64,000 bases of DNA from [Mycobacterium] stephanolepidis (GTDB taxonomy: Bacteria; Actinomycetota; Actinomycetes; Mycobacteriales; Mycobacteriaceae): the NCBI RefSeq assembly GCF_002356335.1, contig NZ_AP018165.1:4588001-4652000 (forward strand). The letters are read 5' to 3'. A model generated the notes under the pieces. It was not told the DNA's origin and did not search any database. It worked only from the letters and a program-made list of their open reading frames with translations. Each line of letters opens with the position of its first letter. The first letter of the stretch is position 1. Below are positions 45,001 to 53,213 of this stretch, one piece after another. A program made the position numbers and the translations under genes.

Positions 45001-45104
45001 AGACGCCGCAACAGCAACAAGAAGCGGACGAGGCCACCCGTCGCAGCCGCGGCGGCAGTGTCAGCGCACAGGATCTGCTACGGCGCGAGGGGCGCCGCAT
45101 CTAG
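42096..45104 (+). CDS. mmpL3: MmpL3, trehalose monomycolate flippase/exporter
   Basis: This 1002-residue RND transporter exports trehalose monomycolate and is the target of SQ109 and indole-carboxamides. It starts at GTG (MFAWWGRMVYRYRF) with TAGGAG nearby. Twelve membrane helices are arranged as 1 plus 5, a second porter loop and 6. The two proton-relay Asp-Tyr pairs are visible: Asp265-Tyr266 in GIAIDYSLFIVSR and Asp625-Tyr626 in GLSSDYEVFLMSR. A cytoplasmic tail of about 250 residues (from KLGLGEVTL) is rich in Pro/Thr, with six related DAPTTR/EATTAIP motifs between about 813 and 960 and the ending SVSAQDLLRREGRR. Confidence 0.97.
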   Translation: MFAWWGRMVYRYRFIVVAAFVTICLGSGLFGITLGDHVTQSGFFADNSESVKASVMADDALGRDRTTHVVAVIAAPEGKTVDDPAFQKKVIDHFDQLQKDNPNEVYGWAGWLRAPTTTDPTVKRMVTDDRKHTFVSVSLKGDDDDTILNNYKALSDPDKDHDPAKNKFLLDGVDIQLAGLQPVASELTGTIGTDQQRMEVLSLPIMAVVLFFVFGGVIAAGLPLMVGGLTIAGALGIMRLITLFAPVHFFAQPVVTLIGLGIAIDYSLFIVSRFREEIAEGYDTETAVRRTVITSGRTVMFSATLIAAALMPMLIVPQQFLRSLTYAGIASVLLAAILAVTVLPACLGVLGRHVDALSIKRFSRTKSREELENGFWGRTVVFVMQRPLVFAVPIVIVMLLLIIPLGNLKLGGFSEKYLPPTNSVRVAQEDFDKLFPGFRTETITIVTKGATDSQLNQIRADAMKVPGFVEPGGDKSQMWQRRQSVKTDGDASVKVIQNALINRDTAGAKVKELRAMSVPKGVTMYVGGTPALEQDSIDTVFDKLPLVIVILISVTTILMFLAFGSLVLPIKAAVMSALGLGSTMGILTWIFVDGHFSKWLNFTPTPLTAPVIVLIIVVIYGLSSDYEVFLMSRMIEARHQGLSTTEAVRVGTANTGRIITAAALILIVVAGGFAFSDLVMMKYLAFGLIAALILDATVVRMLLIPAVMKLLGDDCWWAPAWMKRIQVKLGLGEVTLADERKRPTGREQAIAAASSPVGSNARTTKLQIASERTRLPSTPTPRQHDPSAPARPTPPPPAPPTTPVNLAGDDSGDAPATTRMSVPGKNVAPTDAPTTRVPGGNPTGPDAPTTRSSVAGTHRPDRRNADREIESWLGELRGPKQPGSGAVAESGEATTAIPVSKPPQSTPPSRANGTPAEDATTAMPIATPDATRQGPPRAPRPSQSAQPAPPAADATEALPASGQNREQKQTPQQQQEADEATRRSRGGSVSAQDLLRREGRRI

Positions 45105-45144
45105 CGCGACAGTTCGTGCGCCTCAAAGTGTTTCGGCTGCCTGG

Positions 45145-45771
45145 CTAGCTGGTGACGCCTCCAGCATCGACGATGAGGTTTACCAAGGTTCCTTGTAGCT
45201 CGTCGGCGGTGATGGAACCCAACCGTCCACCGACCCATAGGGTGACGAGGTCGATGGCACCATTAGCGATCAGGAGTGTCGAGAGCTCCAGATGCCGACG
45301 CCCATGCGGCAGCGGCACCTCCCCCTTGATCGCCTCACTGACCATCGCCGACGCCACCAGAAATGCCGCTTGCTGCCGAAGCTCCATCAGTGATTCGTCT
45401 CCACCGTGACCGACGCTAAGCAACGCTGCCCGGCGTGGGTCATCCACGAGGAAGCTCATCGTGGCCTGGACGTTCGCCTGAATACGTTCCCGCATACCAC
45501 CGCGCACAGAGGCCGATACCATCGCGAAATGTGCGGCTAGTTCGCCCAATTGCCATGCATACACAGCCTCCATGAGCTGGTCGATCGATGCAAAGTTCTC
45601 GTTGAAGTACCTGTCATTCAGATTCGCCGCAGCGATGACGCGTCGTTTGGACATCTGATCGCGACCGCTCTCGGCGAGAAGGTCAAATGCCGCCTCCAAA
45701 AGCTGTAGCCGACGACGCTCTCGGCGGGCGTCTGCTGTTTCCCCAGCATATGACCGGTCCGCCTTTGCCAC
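45145..45771 (-). CDS. TetR-family regulator
   Basis: This protein of about 208 residues has an N-terminal helix-turn-helix (ARRERRRLQLLEAAFDLLAE, then MSKRRVIAAANLNDRYFNENF) and a helical ligand domain. Two GTG codons lie next to GGAGGC; the second is used here because of better spacing, and the first would add one residue. It is divergent from the PF10118 oxygenase-like operon, and a 29-bp inverted repeat between them (45832-45860) is the expected operator. It is therefore a local repressor, probably relieved by the substrate of that operon. It ends 40 bases from the end of mmpL3, convergent. Confidence 0.9.
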   Translation of the reverse strand: MAKADRSYAGETADARRERRRLQLLEAAFDLLAESGRDQMSKRRVIAAANLNDRYFNENFASIDQLMEAVYAWQLGELAAHFAMVSASVRGGMRERIQANVQATMSFLVDDPRRAALLSVGHGGDESLMELRQQAAFLVASAMVSEAIKGEVPLPHGRRHLELSTLLIANGAIDLVTLWVGGRLGSITADELQGTLVNLIVDAGGVTS

Positions 45772-45831
45772 CACGCCTCCGATTTTAGCTGGGGTATTGA
45801 CAACCCACGTGCGCGCGCGCAAACTTAGTTC

Positions 45832-45860
45832 CAATCTGATGGCAGAGTGCCACCAGATTG
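45832..45860. promoter_or_regulatory. TetR operator candidate (13-bp arms)
   Basis: CAATCTGATGGCA and TGCCACCAGATTG are inverted repeats with one mismatch in 13 and a three-base GAG centre. The site lies about 60 bases before the TetR gene and 30 before the operon start, so one TetR dimer pair could control both directions. The palindrome is the strongest in the window. Confidence 0.75.
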
Positions 45861-45889
45861 AAAACCGTTACGACAGTAGGAGTGACGCC

Positions 45890-46840
45890 GTGAGCAGCGC
45901 ATCTTTGAAGTACGGCACCCAGGTTTCGACGCCGTCATCGCCTCCGGGACACACGTCAAACCGTCACAACGACGATCGAGTGGCCGTCCGAGCACGCAAA
46001 ATCGAGTTCGACATATCCAACTCTCCCCTGCACTGGATCCCCGGCGACCCGATCGCCTCGCACGGCACCTCGATCTTCAATTTCCTTCTCCCCGTGGGTG
46101 AACGGTGGTTCTGTGCCGTATATGAACGAGCCCTGCCCTTCGTCAATGACGAGAAGGTGCGCGAAGACATGTTGGGATTCATCGGACAGGAGGCCACGCA
46201 CGCCCAGACTCATGATCACGTGTTGCACTACTGGTTTGATCAGCACGGTATCGAATACGCTAAAAGTTTTGTGGCACTGACGGAATGGGCCGAGAAGAAG
46301 ATCTACCCGCTCTTCGACAAACTAACGGGCAATACCTTGTTGTGGGTGCTCAAGCCACAGATATGCGTGATCGCCATAGTCGAGCACCTGACCGCCTATT
46401 ACGGGGACTTCGTGCTGAACTGTTCGGCATGGGACAGGCAGGACGTCGACCCAGTCATCGCAGACCTGTACCGATGGCATGGCGCCGAGGAGATCGAGCA
46501 CCGATTTGTCGCCTACGACGTCGCGGAGTACTTCGGTGTCAAGCGGTACCAGAAGAACGCCGTGGCCATCCTCGTGGCGATCATCTACGAACCGATCCTG
46601 CTGTTTGCGATGAGAGCACTGGTGAAACATGACCCCACGTTGCCGAAGATGGGTTACGTCAGGCTAATACGTGAATGGCGCGCGGCCGGGCGGCGCGGTA
46701 CTCTGCCTCCCTTCGGCACGATGCTGCGTCAGCTCCCACATCTACTCAGCAAGAGCTATTCACCTGCGCATGTAGGCAACACCGCACAGGCCGTGGCCTA
46801 TCTGGCTCAGTCTCCCGCGGCAGGCGCCTTCGCCGCATGA
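45890..46840 (+). CDS. PF10118 metal-dependent protein, possible di-iron oxygenase
   Basis: This 316-residue protein belongs to the family annotated as predicted metal-dependent hydrolases. The GTG start (MSSASLKYGTQV) has TAGGAG seven bases upstream. Helical core residues fit a di-iron carboxylate site: Glu101-x-x-His104 (GQEATHAQTHDH), Glu165-His166 (IVEHLTAYYGD) and Glu201-x-x-His204 (GAEEIEHRFVAYDV). It overlaps in ATGA with a 2Fe-2S reductase gene, the usual electron donor of oxygenases. I therefore suggest a monooxygenase or desaturase rather than a hydrolase. A hydrophobic segment near 220-245 hints at membrane contact. Confidence 0.85.
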   Translation: MSSASLKYGTQVSTPSSPPGHTSNRHNDDRVAVRARKIEFDISNSPLHWIPGDPIASHGTSIFNFLLPVGERWFCAVYERALPFVNDEKVREDMLGFIGQEATHAQTHDHVLHYWFDQHGIEYAKSFVALTEWAEKKIYPLFDKLTGNTLLWVLKPQICVIAIVEHLTAYYGDFVLNCSAWDRQDVDPVIADLYRWHGAEEIEHRFVAYDVAEYFGVKRYQKNAVAILVAIIYEPILLFAMRALVKHDPTLPKMGYVRLIREWRAAGRRGTLPPFGTMLRQLPHLLSKSYSPAHVGNTAQAVAYLAQSPAAGAFAA

Positions 46841-47964
46841 CGATCACGGACGGAGTGGACGTCAAGCCGCCCCCCAGCATCGGCGGACGCTTCCGCCATG
46901 ACCCGTTCTTGCGGGTACTCGGGAGTCTTGTGGGCACCAGCAGCTGGATACTCGATCACTCACACAACATCCAACGGCGTCTCAACCGTCGACCCAGGCA
47001 ATTGCCTGGCAGGTCCGACCGACACTCTGCGGTGATACTGGACAAAAAGATCGTCGCCGAGGACGAACACGTCGTCCAAATGACACTCTGCGCCCCAGAC
47101 GGAGGCGCGCTGCCGGCCTGGCATCCGGGAGCCCACATTGATGTGTTCCTACCGTCGGGACGGAGACGGCAGTATTCGCTATGCGGCGATCCCGGAAACG
47201 TGGCCGAATACCGGATCGCGGTGCGGCGCATCCCAGGTGGCGGCGGCGGATCGATCGAGATGCACGACCTCACCATCGGCGCCCGAATCCAGATCAGCTC
47301 ACCGCGTAACGCCTTCTACATGGCCATTCCGGGAGCAGGCTCATCCAGCACTCGCCTTCGGTTTATCGCGGGCGGCATCGGGATCACTCCTATCCTGCCT
47401 ATGCTCCGCCTTGCCGATCATCTCGAGTTGGACTGGAGCATGCTCTACACCGGTCGACACCGTGCCAGCCTGCCGTTCCTGCACGAGCTGACAGCATACG
47501 GCGAACGGGTGACCGTACGCACCGACGATCAACACGGATTGCCTAATGCGGCAGTCCTTCTGGAGCGAGTTGACGAGCGCACCGCCATATATGCCTGCGG
47601 CCCCGCCGCCATGATTGCCACTACCCGTGCCGGTCTGGCAGTCGGCTCGAAAACCGAGCTTCACCACGAACGGTTCTCTGCCCCAATGGTGGTCGATGGC
47701 ATCGCCTTCGACATCGAGCTCGCCCGTAGTGGTGAGACTGTCACGGTGGAGGCCGACGAGAGTGCGCTGGAAGCAATCCGGCGTCTGCGACCAAACCTTG
47801 CCTATTCCTGCCAACAGGGCTTCTGCGGGACATGCGTGCAAAGAGTTCTCAGTGGCAACGTCAGGCACCGAGATCAGTTGCTGACCGACCTACAGCACCA
47901 AAACGGCCAGATGTTGATCTGTGTTTCCCGCGCCGAAGGACAGCGGCTGGTCCTGGACCTCTGA
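46837..47964 (+). CDS. Flavin/2Fe-2S oxidoreductase (PDR/ferredoxin reductase type)
   Basis: This 375-residue protein starts MTITDGVDVKPPPS in the ATGA overlap. It has an FMN/FAD-binding domain (PGAHIDVFLPSGRRRQYSL with the RxYS motif), a NAD(P)H domain (FIAGGIGITPILPML, YACGPAAM) and a C-terminal plant-type ferredoxin (SCQQGFCGTCVQRVL, last Cys in LICVSRA), in the order of phthalate dioxygenase reductase. An N-terminal extension of about 60 residues is unusual and could bind the membrane or the oxygenase. It should transfer electrons from NAD(P)H to the neighbouring PF10118 protein. Confidence 0.92.
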   Translation: MTITDGVDVKPPPSIGGRFRHDPFLRVLGSLVGTSSWILDHSHNIQRRLNRRPRQLPGRSDRHSAVILDKKIVAEDEHVVQMTLCAPDGGALPAWHPGAHIDVFLPSGRRRQYSLCGDPGNVAEYRIAVRRIPGGGGGSIEMHDLTIGARIQISSPRNAFYMAIPGAGSSSTRLRFIAGGIGITPILPMLRLADHLELDWSMLYTGRHRASLPFLHELTAYGERVTVRTDDQHGLPNAAVLLERVDERTAIYACGPAAMIATTRAGLAVGSKTELHHERFSAPMVVDGIAFDIELARSGETVTVEADESALEAIRRLRPNLAYSCQQGFCGTCVQRVLSGNVRHRDQLLTDLQHQNGQMLICVSRAEGQRLVLDL

Positions 47965-47993
47965 GCCCGAAAGCATCTGGGAAGAAGGAAGAT

Positions 47994-48905
47994 ATGCGCC
48001 GAATTATGACCTTTGAGCGCCAGGGACTCATCTTCGAGGTCCGAGATTCCGGCCCCGAGGACGGAATCCCGGTCGTGCTACTGCACGGGTTCCCGCAGAC
48101 TTCCGTATCTTGGGAAGCCGTCGCCAGGTTGCTCAACGACCAAGGTTTTCGAACCTGGGCTCCGGACCAACGTGGCTACTCACCAAGGGCCACGCCCTCG
48201 CGCCGCCGTGACTATCGGTTCTCAGAGTTGGTTGCTGACGCCATTGCCCTCATCGAAGAGGCACACACAGGACCCGTGCACCTGGTGGGCCATGATTGGG
48301 GCGCGGGAGTCGCGTGGGGCGTGGCGGATCGGCGTCCCGACCTACTACGAACCCTGACCGCCGTATCGGTGCCACACCCGCTGGCCTTCGCTGCTGCTGC
48401 ACTGACGAGCGCACAGATGTTCAAGTCCTGGTACATGCTGCTCCTCCAACTTCCCTGGATCCCGGAGCTGCTGATGCGTAAAGAGCACGGCTTCTTCTAT
48501 CGCAGACTCCTGGGCACAGGACAGACCCCAGAAAACGCAGCCCGGGATCTGCGCGACCTACACAGGATCGGCGCCACCACCACCTCCGTGCACTGGTACC
48601 GCGCGCTCCCGTTCGCATTGTCATCCCTTCCGCTGCACAAGATCACGGTGCCCACCCTGCAAGTCTGGAGTGACGGGGATACCGCAGTAGAAAGAAGGGG
48701 GCACGACCTGTCCCAACGACACGTGAATGCGCCATGGAATCTGCATATTCTCAGAGGAGTCAGCCACTGGATCCCCGATGAGGCAGCTGAAGAGCTAGCC
48801 GAGCTGGTACTCGATCACTTCCGGCGATTCGACGTCGTACCTCCTGATTCGTGGGGCAAAAACACAACTCGCCATACAGACTGCACCGACGGCGCCTCCG
48901 CATGA
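47994..48905 (+). CDS. Alpha/beta hydrolase (epoxide hydrolase-like)
   Basis: This 303-residue protein starts MRRIMTFERQGLIFEV with GAAGGAAG a few bases upstream. The fold is clear: oxyanion-hole HGFPQTSVSWE, nucleophile elbow LVGHDWGAGVAWG with Asp as the nucleophile, acid WSDGD, and catalytic His in GVSHWIPDEA. An aspartate nucleophile and the HGFPQT motif fit epoxide hydrolases and haloalkane dehalogenases. It is 29 bases after the reductase and overlaps the thioesterase in ATGA. The operon thus could oxidise, open and process a hydrophobic substrate. Confidence 0.9.
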   Translation: MRRIMTFERQGLIFEVRDSGPEDGIPVVLLHGFPQTSVSWEAVARLLNDQGFRTWAPDQRGYSPRATPSRRRDYRFSELVADAIALIEEAHTGPVHLVGHDWGAGVAWGVADRRPDLLRTLTAVSVPHPLAFAAAALTSAQMFKSWYMLLLQLPWIPELLMRKEHGFFYRRLLGTGQTPENAARDLRDLHRIGATTTSVHWYRALPFALSSLPLHKITVPTLQVWSDGDTAVERRGHDLSQRHVNAPWNLHILRGVSHWIPDEAAEELAELVLDHFRRFDVVPPDSWGKNTTRHTDCTDGASA

Positions 48906-49381
48906 TCGCCGATACCTCGACCGCGCCCAACCCGAGCAATCTCACTGAATTCGTCAATAATATTGTTGCCCTGTCTGTTCCGCTCATCCACCGTATGGGG
49001 GTTACTGCTCTGGACGTTGTCCCGGGGCGTGCTACATCGATGATCCCTTTGGAGGGAAACACCAACCACATCGGGACTCTGTACGCAGGCGCGCTCTTCA
49101 CGCTCGCCGAATCGGTAGGCGGCGCACTCGCGATCGGCACATTCGATATGACGCAGTACTACCCGATTGTCAAGGGGTTCAGTATCGCGTACCGCAACCC
49201 GGCCGTGAGCGACGTGCGCGTAGAAGCCCGGATTGACGCACAGAAGGCGGCCGAAGTCATGGCCATCGCAGACGAAACCGGCAAGGCCGACTTCGATATC
49301 GAATGCGAGCTACTAGACTCTGCGGGAGTTGTCGTGGCGAATAGCTACGGTAAATACCAACTTCGCCGCCACGGCACATAA
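48902..49381 (+). CDS. Hotdog-fold thioesterase-like protein
   Basis: This 159-residue protein starts MIADTSTAPNPSNL in the ATGA overlap with the hydrolase. It has the hotdog helix and catalytic region NHIGTLYAGALFTLAESVGG, close to PaaI/YiiD thioesterases in which an Asn/Asp/Glu around this helix activates water for acyl-CoA or acyl-ACP cleavage. It would be the last step of the TetR-controlled operon. Five bases after its stop is the convergent DUF2339 gene. Confidence 0.85.
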   Translation: MIADTSTAPNPSNLTEFVNNIVALSVPLIHRMGVTALDVVPGRATSMIPLEGNTNHIGTLYAGALFTLAESVGGALAIGTFDMTQYYPIVKGFSIAYRNPAVSDVRVEARIDAQKAAEVMAIADETGKADFDIECELLDSAGVVVANSYGKYQLRRHGT

Positions 49382-49386
49382 CAGGG

Positions 49387-51196
49387 TCACCCCTCATCGC
49401 GCGTTGCGTATTCACGCGCGTACAGCGTGCCGCCACCGAGCAGGAGCAGCCCAGTGACGATGAACGCCCCGATACGGGCGATGCCGTCGAGAGTGGCCAG
49501 GTCGAATAGGAACAGCTTGGCAACGGCCATCGCGGCGAGCACGAATCCCGTTCTGGTGAACCAGCTCTGATCACGGTAGCGCCGCAGGCCAGCCAGTAGC
49601 AGCGCCACGGAGATGGCCATCCAGGACACGGTGGCCAGTCCGTGGCCCAGCAGGAATCCGTCGTTGTTGCCCAAGCAGCGCGGTACCGGAGAGCACAATC
49701 GCCGCGGTCCCCGAGTACAGCATCGATACCCCGGCGAGCACGCCACGCACAGGAGCGGACTGCGGACTCACCCAGCCGACCCGATGCATCGCCGCCACCA
49801 CCATGCCGACCGTGGCGGCACTCAGCACGCTCGCCACGATCAACAGCGGACCCGCACCGCGCACGGCGCTAGCCGAGTTGGTCAGCAGCTCAGGGGGCAC
49901 GTACGCGATGTAGGCCATACCGCCCAGCACACCGAACGCCTGGCCGAGTACCAACGAAATACGTTCCCTCAGTTGATATCCAATGGCAGATAGGGACAGC
50001 GCAAGCGTCAGCAACACCACCACGAGTAGGGCGTCCCGGGTGCCCTGCACCGAGGCCTGCAGCAGCGCCAGTCCCGCCACCGCAGCCATGGTGATGCGCG
50101 CATGTATCGGAAGGCCACCCACCAGCGGCAGCACCGCACCCATCACCGTGGCGACCCCGACCGGTATCAGCACGCCCAACGGCCACACCGGGAGAAACAG
50201 GGCGCTGTAGAGGCCGGGTGCACAAGCGACCGCGATCATCACCGACGAGGTGAGATCACCCTCATCTCCGGTGAGCAGCCACAACGACCCCACCAGTGTG
50301 ACCAACAGCGCCAGCACCGCCATGATGATCAAGGCATGAGGATGCCCCTCGCCTGCCGCGGCCCCGATGGCGGCCAGCAGCGTCGAGCTGACGCCAACGG
50401 TCCGGAAGGCATGCAGCACAGGCAAATTCCGCCCAATCTGGGCGGGTAGACTGGCGATCAGTAGCACCAACGCAAAGGCCGCGAGTTCTACGGTAAAGCC
50501 GTTGGTGAGAAAGGGCGCCAGTACCGTGATCGCGCCGACCACGCCCGCCGCAAAGGGCTGAGAGTTCCACTGCCGCGCGAGCACCAGACCCGCGCCGGCG
50601 ATGGCCAGCCCAAGCGCCAGACCCGCCATCACCGGAATCCGGTGATAGATCACCGTGAGCGCCAGCACATCGAAGAATCCCGCCGCGAATCCTGTTGCTG
50701 CGGTGGCTATACCACCAATACGTCCACCGGGTCTGGATTGCACCCGGATACCTAGGACAACCAGACCTGCGGCGAGGACGGCGCCGGAGGCCATGCGCGG
50801 TATCGGGCCGAAGTACCCGCTCTTGGCGGCGAGAACCAGGAGCATCACCACGCCCGCGAGTGTCACCACCGCGCCCGCCAGGGCCATTGCCTTGCTGGCG
50901 AATCCTTCACGTGCCCAAAACGGCTCCCGCCGCATGGGTTTGGTGGAGACCGGAGCCTGAACGGGCGGTACAGGAGCCGCCACCGGAGCGTGTATCACGG
51001 GTACCGGCGCAGCCAGCGGTGGCGCCCCCTGAGTGCGCCGGTAGTCATCCCAATACCGCTGCACCTTAAGGTATTCCGCCTGGGTCCATTCGACCATCCG
51101 GCCCCGTAACGCATCGAGCTCTGCACGCAGTGCTCGCTCACGCCCGTCCAACTCATCGAGCGTCGCGGTCATCTGCTGCAGCTGTGGATCTGTCAT
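49387..51196 (-). pseudogene. DUF2339 polytopic membrane protein, frameshifted near its C terminus
   Basis: An N-terminal reading frame (MTDPQLQQMTATLDELDG..., coiled coil, proline-rich linker, then about 15 membrane helices) runs into an unrelated 34-residue tail after SGTALLG and would stop at 49571. The proper continuation, NNDGFLLGHGLATVSW to LLLGGGTLYAREYATRDE, lies in the next frame and ends at 49387. Removing one base in the CCAAGC run near 49671-49675 restores a continuous protein of about 600 residues. This is either a natural frameshift or a sequencing error. A GTG 13 codons earlier is an alternative start. Function is unknown; DUF2339 proteins are envelope-associated. Confidence 0.85.
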
Positions 51197-51240
51197 ACCT
51201 CTGAGCGTCGCGGCTACCGGTTCTGTAGTGAACACGTAGA

Positions 51241-51258
51241 CCTACCCCCATGGGTAGG
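51241..51258. promoter_or_regulatory. CsoR-like GC-box palindrome
   Basis: CCTACCC and GGGTAGG are separated by four bases. TACCC-N4-GGGTA resembles the operators of CsoR/RicR-type copper sensors. It lies about 45 bases before the DUF2339 start and 25 bases after the TetR stop. It could also act as a weak terminator since TTTCTC follows on the plus strand. Confidence 0.4.
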
Positions 51259-51282
51259 GGTTTCTCACGCCATTAGGTAGCG

Positions 51283-51939
51283 CTACTCATCGCCGCCCAT
51301 ACGCTCCGACGCTTCCGCCGCGACGTGACCCAGGTATGCGGTGTGCAGGGTCCTGGAGGCGAAGGACTCCTGTTCGCCCCACGGCAGTTGCGGCCTCGTT
51401 ACGAGTAGCGAGGCAACCCCATGCGTGGTCGCCCACAGTTGCAGGGCCGGTTCCAGGGTGTTGCCCGGCGGGAAGAGTTCCTCGTCGACAAGTTCTTGAA
51501 CGACGCCCCGCAGATGTAGAAACGCTGAGCTGTTGAGTATTTCGTCAGATCCGCCGCCACGCCGTGGTGGTCTGGTGGTCGCGAACCGGTACATCAACGG
51601 ATTCTGTGCGGCGAAGCGCACATAGGCCAGACCGAGTGTGTGTAGGCGTTCGACTGCCGTAGAGATATTGGATGTTGCGCGCTGCAATGCCTCACCGAGT
51701 TGCTCGAAATACCTTGAACACAGCGCGTCCGCCAACTCGTCGGTGCTCGAAAAATGCCGGTAGAAAGACGGCGCCGTGATACCCAGCGCGCGCGTCAGTT
51801 CACGGGCCGACGGAGCCCGGGCCTCACCAGATCTACGGATGAGATCCATTGCCGTATCGATGATCTGCTGTCTCAGCAGCCAGCCCTGCCCCCGGGGCAG
51901 GCGCTTTCTCGGTGCGGTTGCGTTGTTTTCGTCATCCAT
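51283..51939 (-). CDS. TetR-family regulator, last gene of the mce operon
   Basis: This 218-residue protein has a standard N-terminal helix-turn-helix (LLRQQIIDTAMDLIRRSG, then SARELTRALGITAPSFYRHF) and a C-terminal domain of the TetR_C_13/33 kind (FAAQNPLMYRFATT). It starts at an ATG 26 bases after the mceF stop, same strand, so it is likely translated from the mce transcript. It is a good candidate for controlling the mce operon through the ACACCGATCGGTGT palindrome upstream of yrbEA, although no binding is shown. Confidence 0.9.
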   Translation of the reverse strand: MDDENNATAPRKRLPRGQGWLLRQQIIDTAMDLIRRSGEARAPSARELTRALGITAPSFYRHFSSTDELADALCSRYFEQLGEALQRATSNISTAVERLHTLGLAYVRFAAQNPLMYRFATTRPPRRGGGSDEILNSSAFLHLRGVVQELVDEELFPPGNTLEPALQLWATTHGVASLLVTRPQLPWGEQESFASRTLHTAYLGHVAAEASERMGGDE

Positions 51940-51965
51940 GTATCACTCCAACCGCATGTCCTGGA

Positions 51966-53213
51966 TCAGCGCGGGGGCGCGATCGGTAGTGTCGGCCCGC
52001 CCTGAGGTGTCGGGATGGTGAATCTTCCCTTGGGCGTGGGATCCGTCGTCTTCCCCAGATCGGCACCGGCCGGCGGGCCCGCGGTGTCGTCGCCCGCGGG
52101 GCGCGGAGCGTTCTTGGCGCCGCGGATCAAAACCGCCGGATCATCGTTGGCGCAGTACGTGTAGATAGGCGGTTCCGGGAAATCGGCTGATGAGGGCGGT
52201 ACCCGGGGAGTGCCGTAGTCACAGGCATACCTCGGGTACAGATCTGCCGTGGCCCACACGCCACCGTCACGCATGGTGTCAGCGATCCCACCGAACACCG
52301 AGCCCCGGTAATTGGGAAAGAACGCGTTGATGGCTGGGGTACGCACGTACAGCATCTGCGCTGTCGACGCGAGGTTGCCGAGGAGAGCGACCATGGTGTC
52401 CGAGTTGTCGGCGAAGAGACCGTCGACGGCGCCGAGGGTCTTCGGGGTTTGATCGACGAGGGTGCGGTAGCCGTTTTGCATCTTCTCGATGCCGCGCAGG
52501 GTGCGGCCCAGTTCGTTCGCGGTGGCCTTGATGCCCGAGTTCTTGTCGGCGGCCAAGGTGAGCACCACCCGGCTGGTCTTGAGCAGGCTGGTGGTCTCGG
52601 GCAGCACCGAATCCAGGGTGCTCAGCAAGAAGGTGCCACCGTCGATGATCTCGGTGAGCTTGCGTGGGCCTTCCTTGCTCAGGCTCAGTTCCTTCTTGAT
52701 GAGCTCGAGCTTTTTGGGATCCACCTGCGCCAGCAGACCGTCGGCATCGGCCAACAGCTTGGCCAACGTCACCGGCACCTGCGCACCCTCGGAGATCACG
52801 GCGCCGTCCTTGAGGAACGGACCCTGATCCGATACGCCCTCGAAGTTGAGGTACTGCTCACCGGCCGCCGACAAACCCGTCACGCGGACTTTCGCCGCGC
52901 TCGGGATCTTGTACTTCGACTGGATCTCGGCGACCGCGTCGACACCCTGCGGGGTGATCTCGAGCGACTGCACCGTGCCCACCTTGACCCCCCGCAACGC
53001 CACATCCTGATTCGGCAGCAACCCGCCTGACTCCGGCAGCTGGACCATCACCCGATACGTCGAGGCAAACGGGTTGACGCGCAACGCACCTACGAACAGG
53101 TAGACCACCGCCACCACCATGGTCAGCACCAGAGCTATCCCCGACAACGCCGCCTTCTGGCGATGGCCTGCACGCACAGCGCCGACCAGAGCATTTGCGA
53201 GCGCGTTGATCAT
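51966..53213 (-). CDS. Mce family protein, F-position
   Basis: This 415-residue protein starts MINALANALVGAVRAGHRQK with ATGA overlap to the previous gene. It has one membrane helix (about 24-45) followed by the MlaD/MCE beta-domain (VMVQLPESGGLLPNQDVALR with GVKVGTV) and a long helical region that builds the needle-like tunnel of Mce complexes. The tail is rich in Pro/Asp/Thr. In the canonical order yrbEA-B, mceA-F it is the last of six. The complex carries lipids or sterols from the outer envelope to the YrbE permease. Which mce operon (1-7) this is cannot be told from sequence alone. Confidence 0.93.
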   Translation of the reverse strand: MINALANALVGAVRAGHRQKAALSGIALVLTMVVAVVYLFVGALRVNPFASTYRVMVQLPESGGLLPNQDVALRGVKVGTVQSLEITPQGVDAVAEIQSKYKIPSAAKVRVTGLSAAGEQYLNFEGVSDQGPFLKDGAVISEGAQVPVTLAKLLADADGLLAQVDPKKLELIKKELSLSKEGPRKLTEIIDGGTFLLSTLDSVLPETTSLLKTSRVVLTLAADKNSGIKATANELGRTLRGIEKMQNGYRTLVDQTPKTLGAVDGLFADNSDTMVALLGNLASTAQMLYVRTPAINAFFPNYRGSVFGGIADTMRDGGVWATADLYPRYACDYGTPRVPPSSADFPEPPIYTYCANDDPAVLIRGAKNAPRPAGDDTAGPPAGADLGKTTDPTPKGRFTIPTPQGGPTLPIAPPR

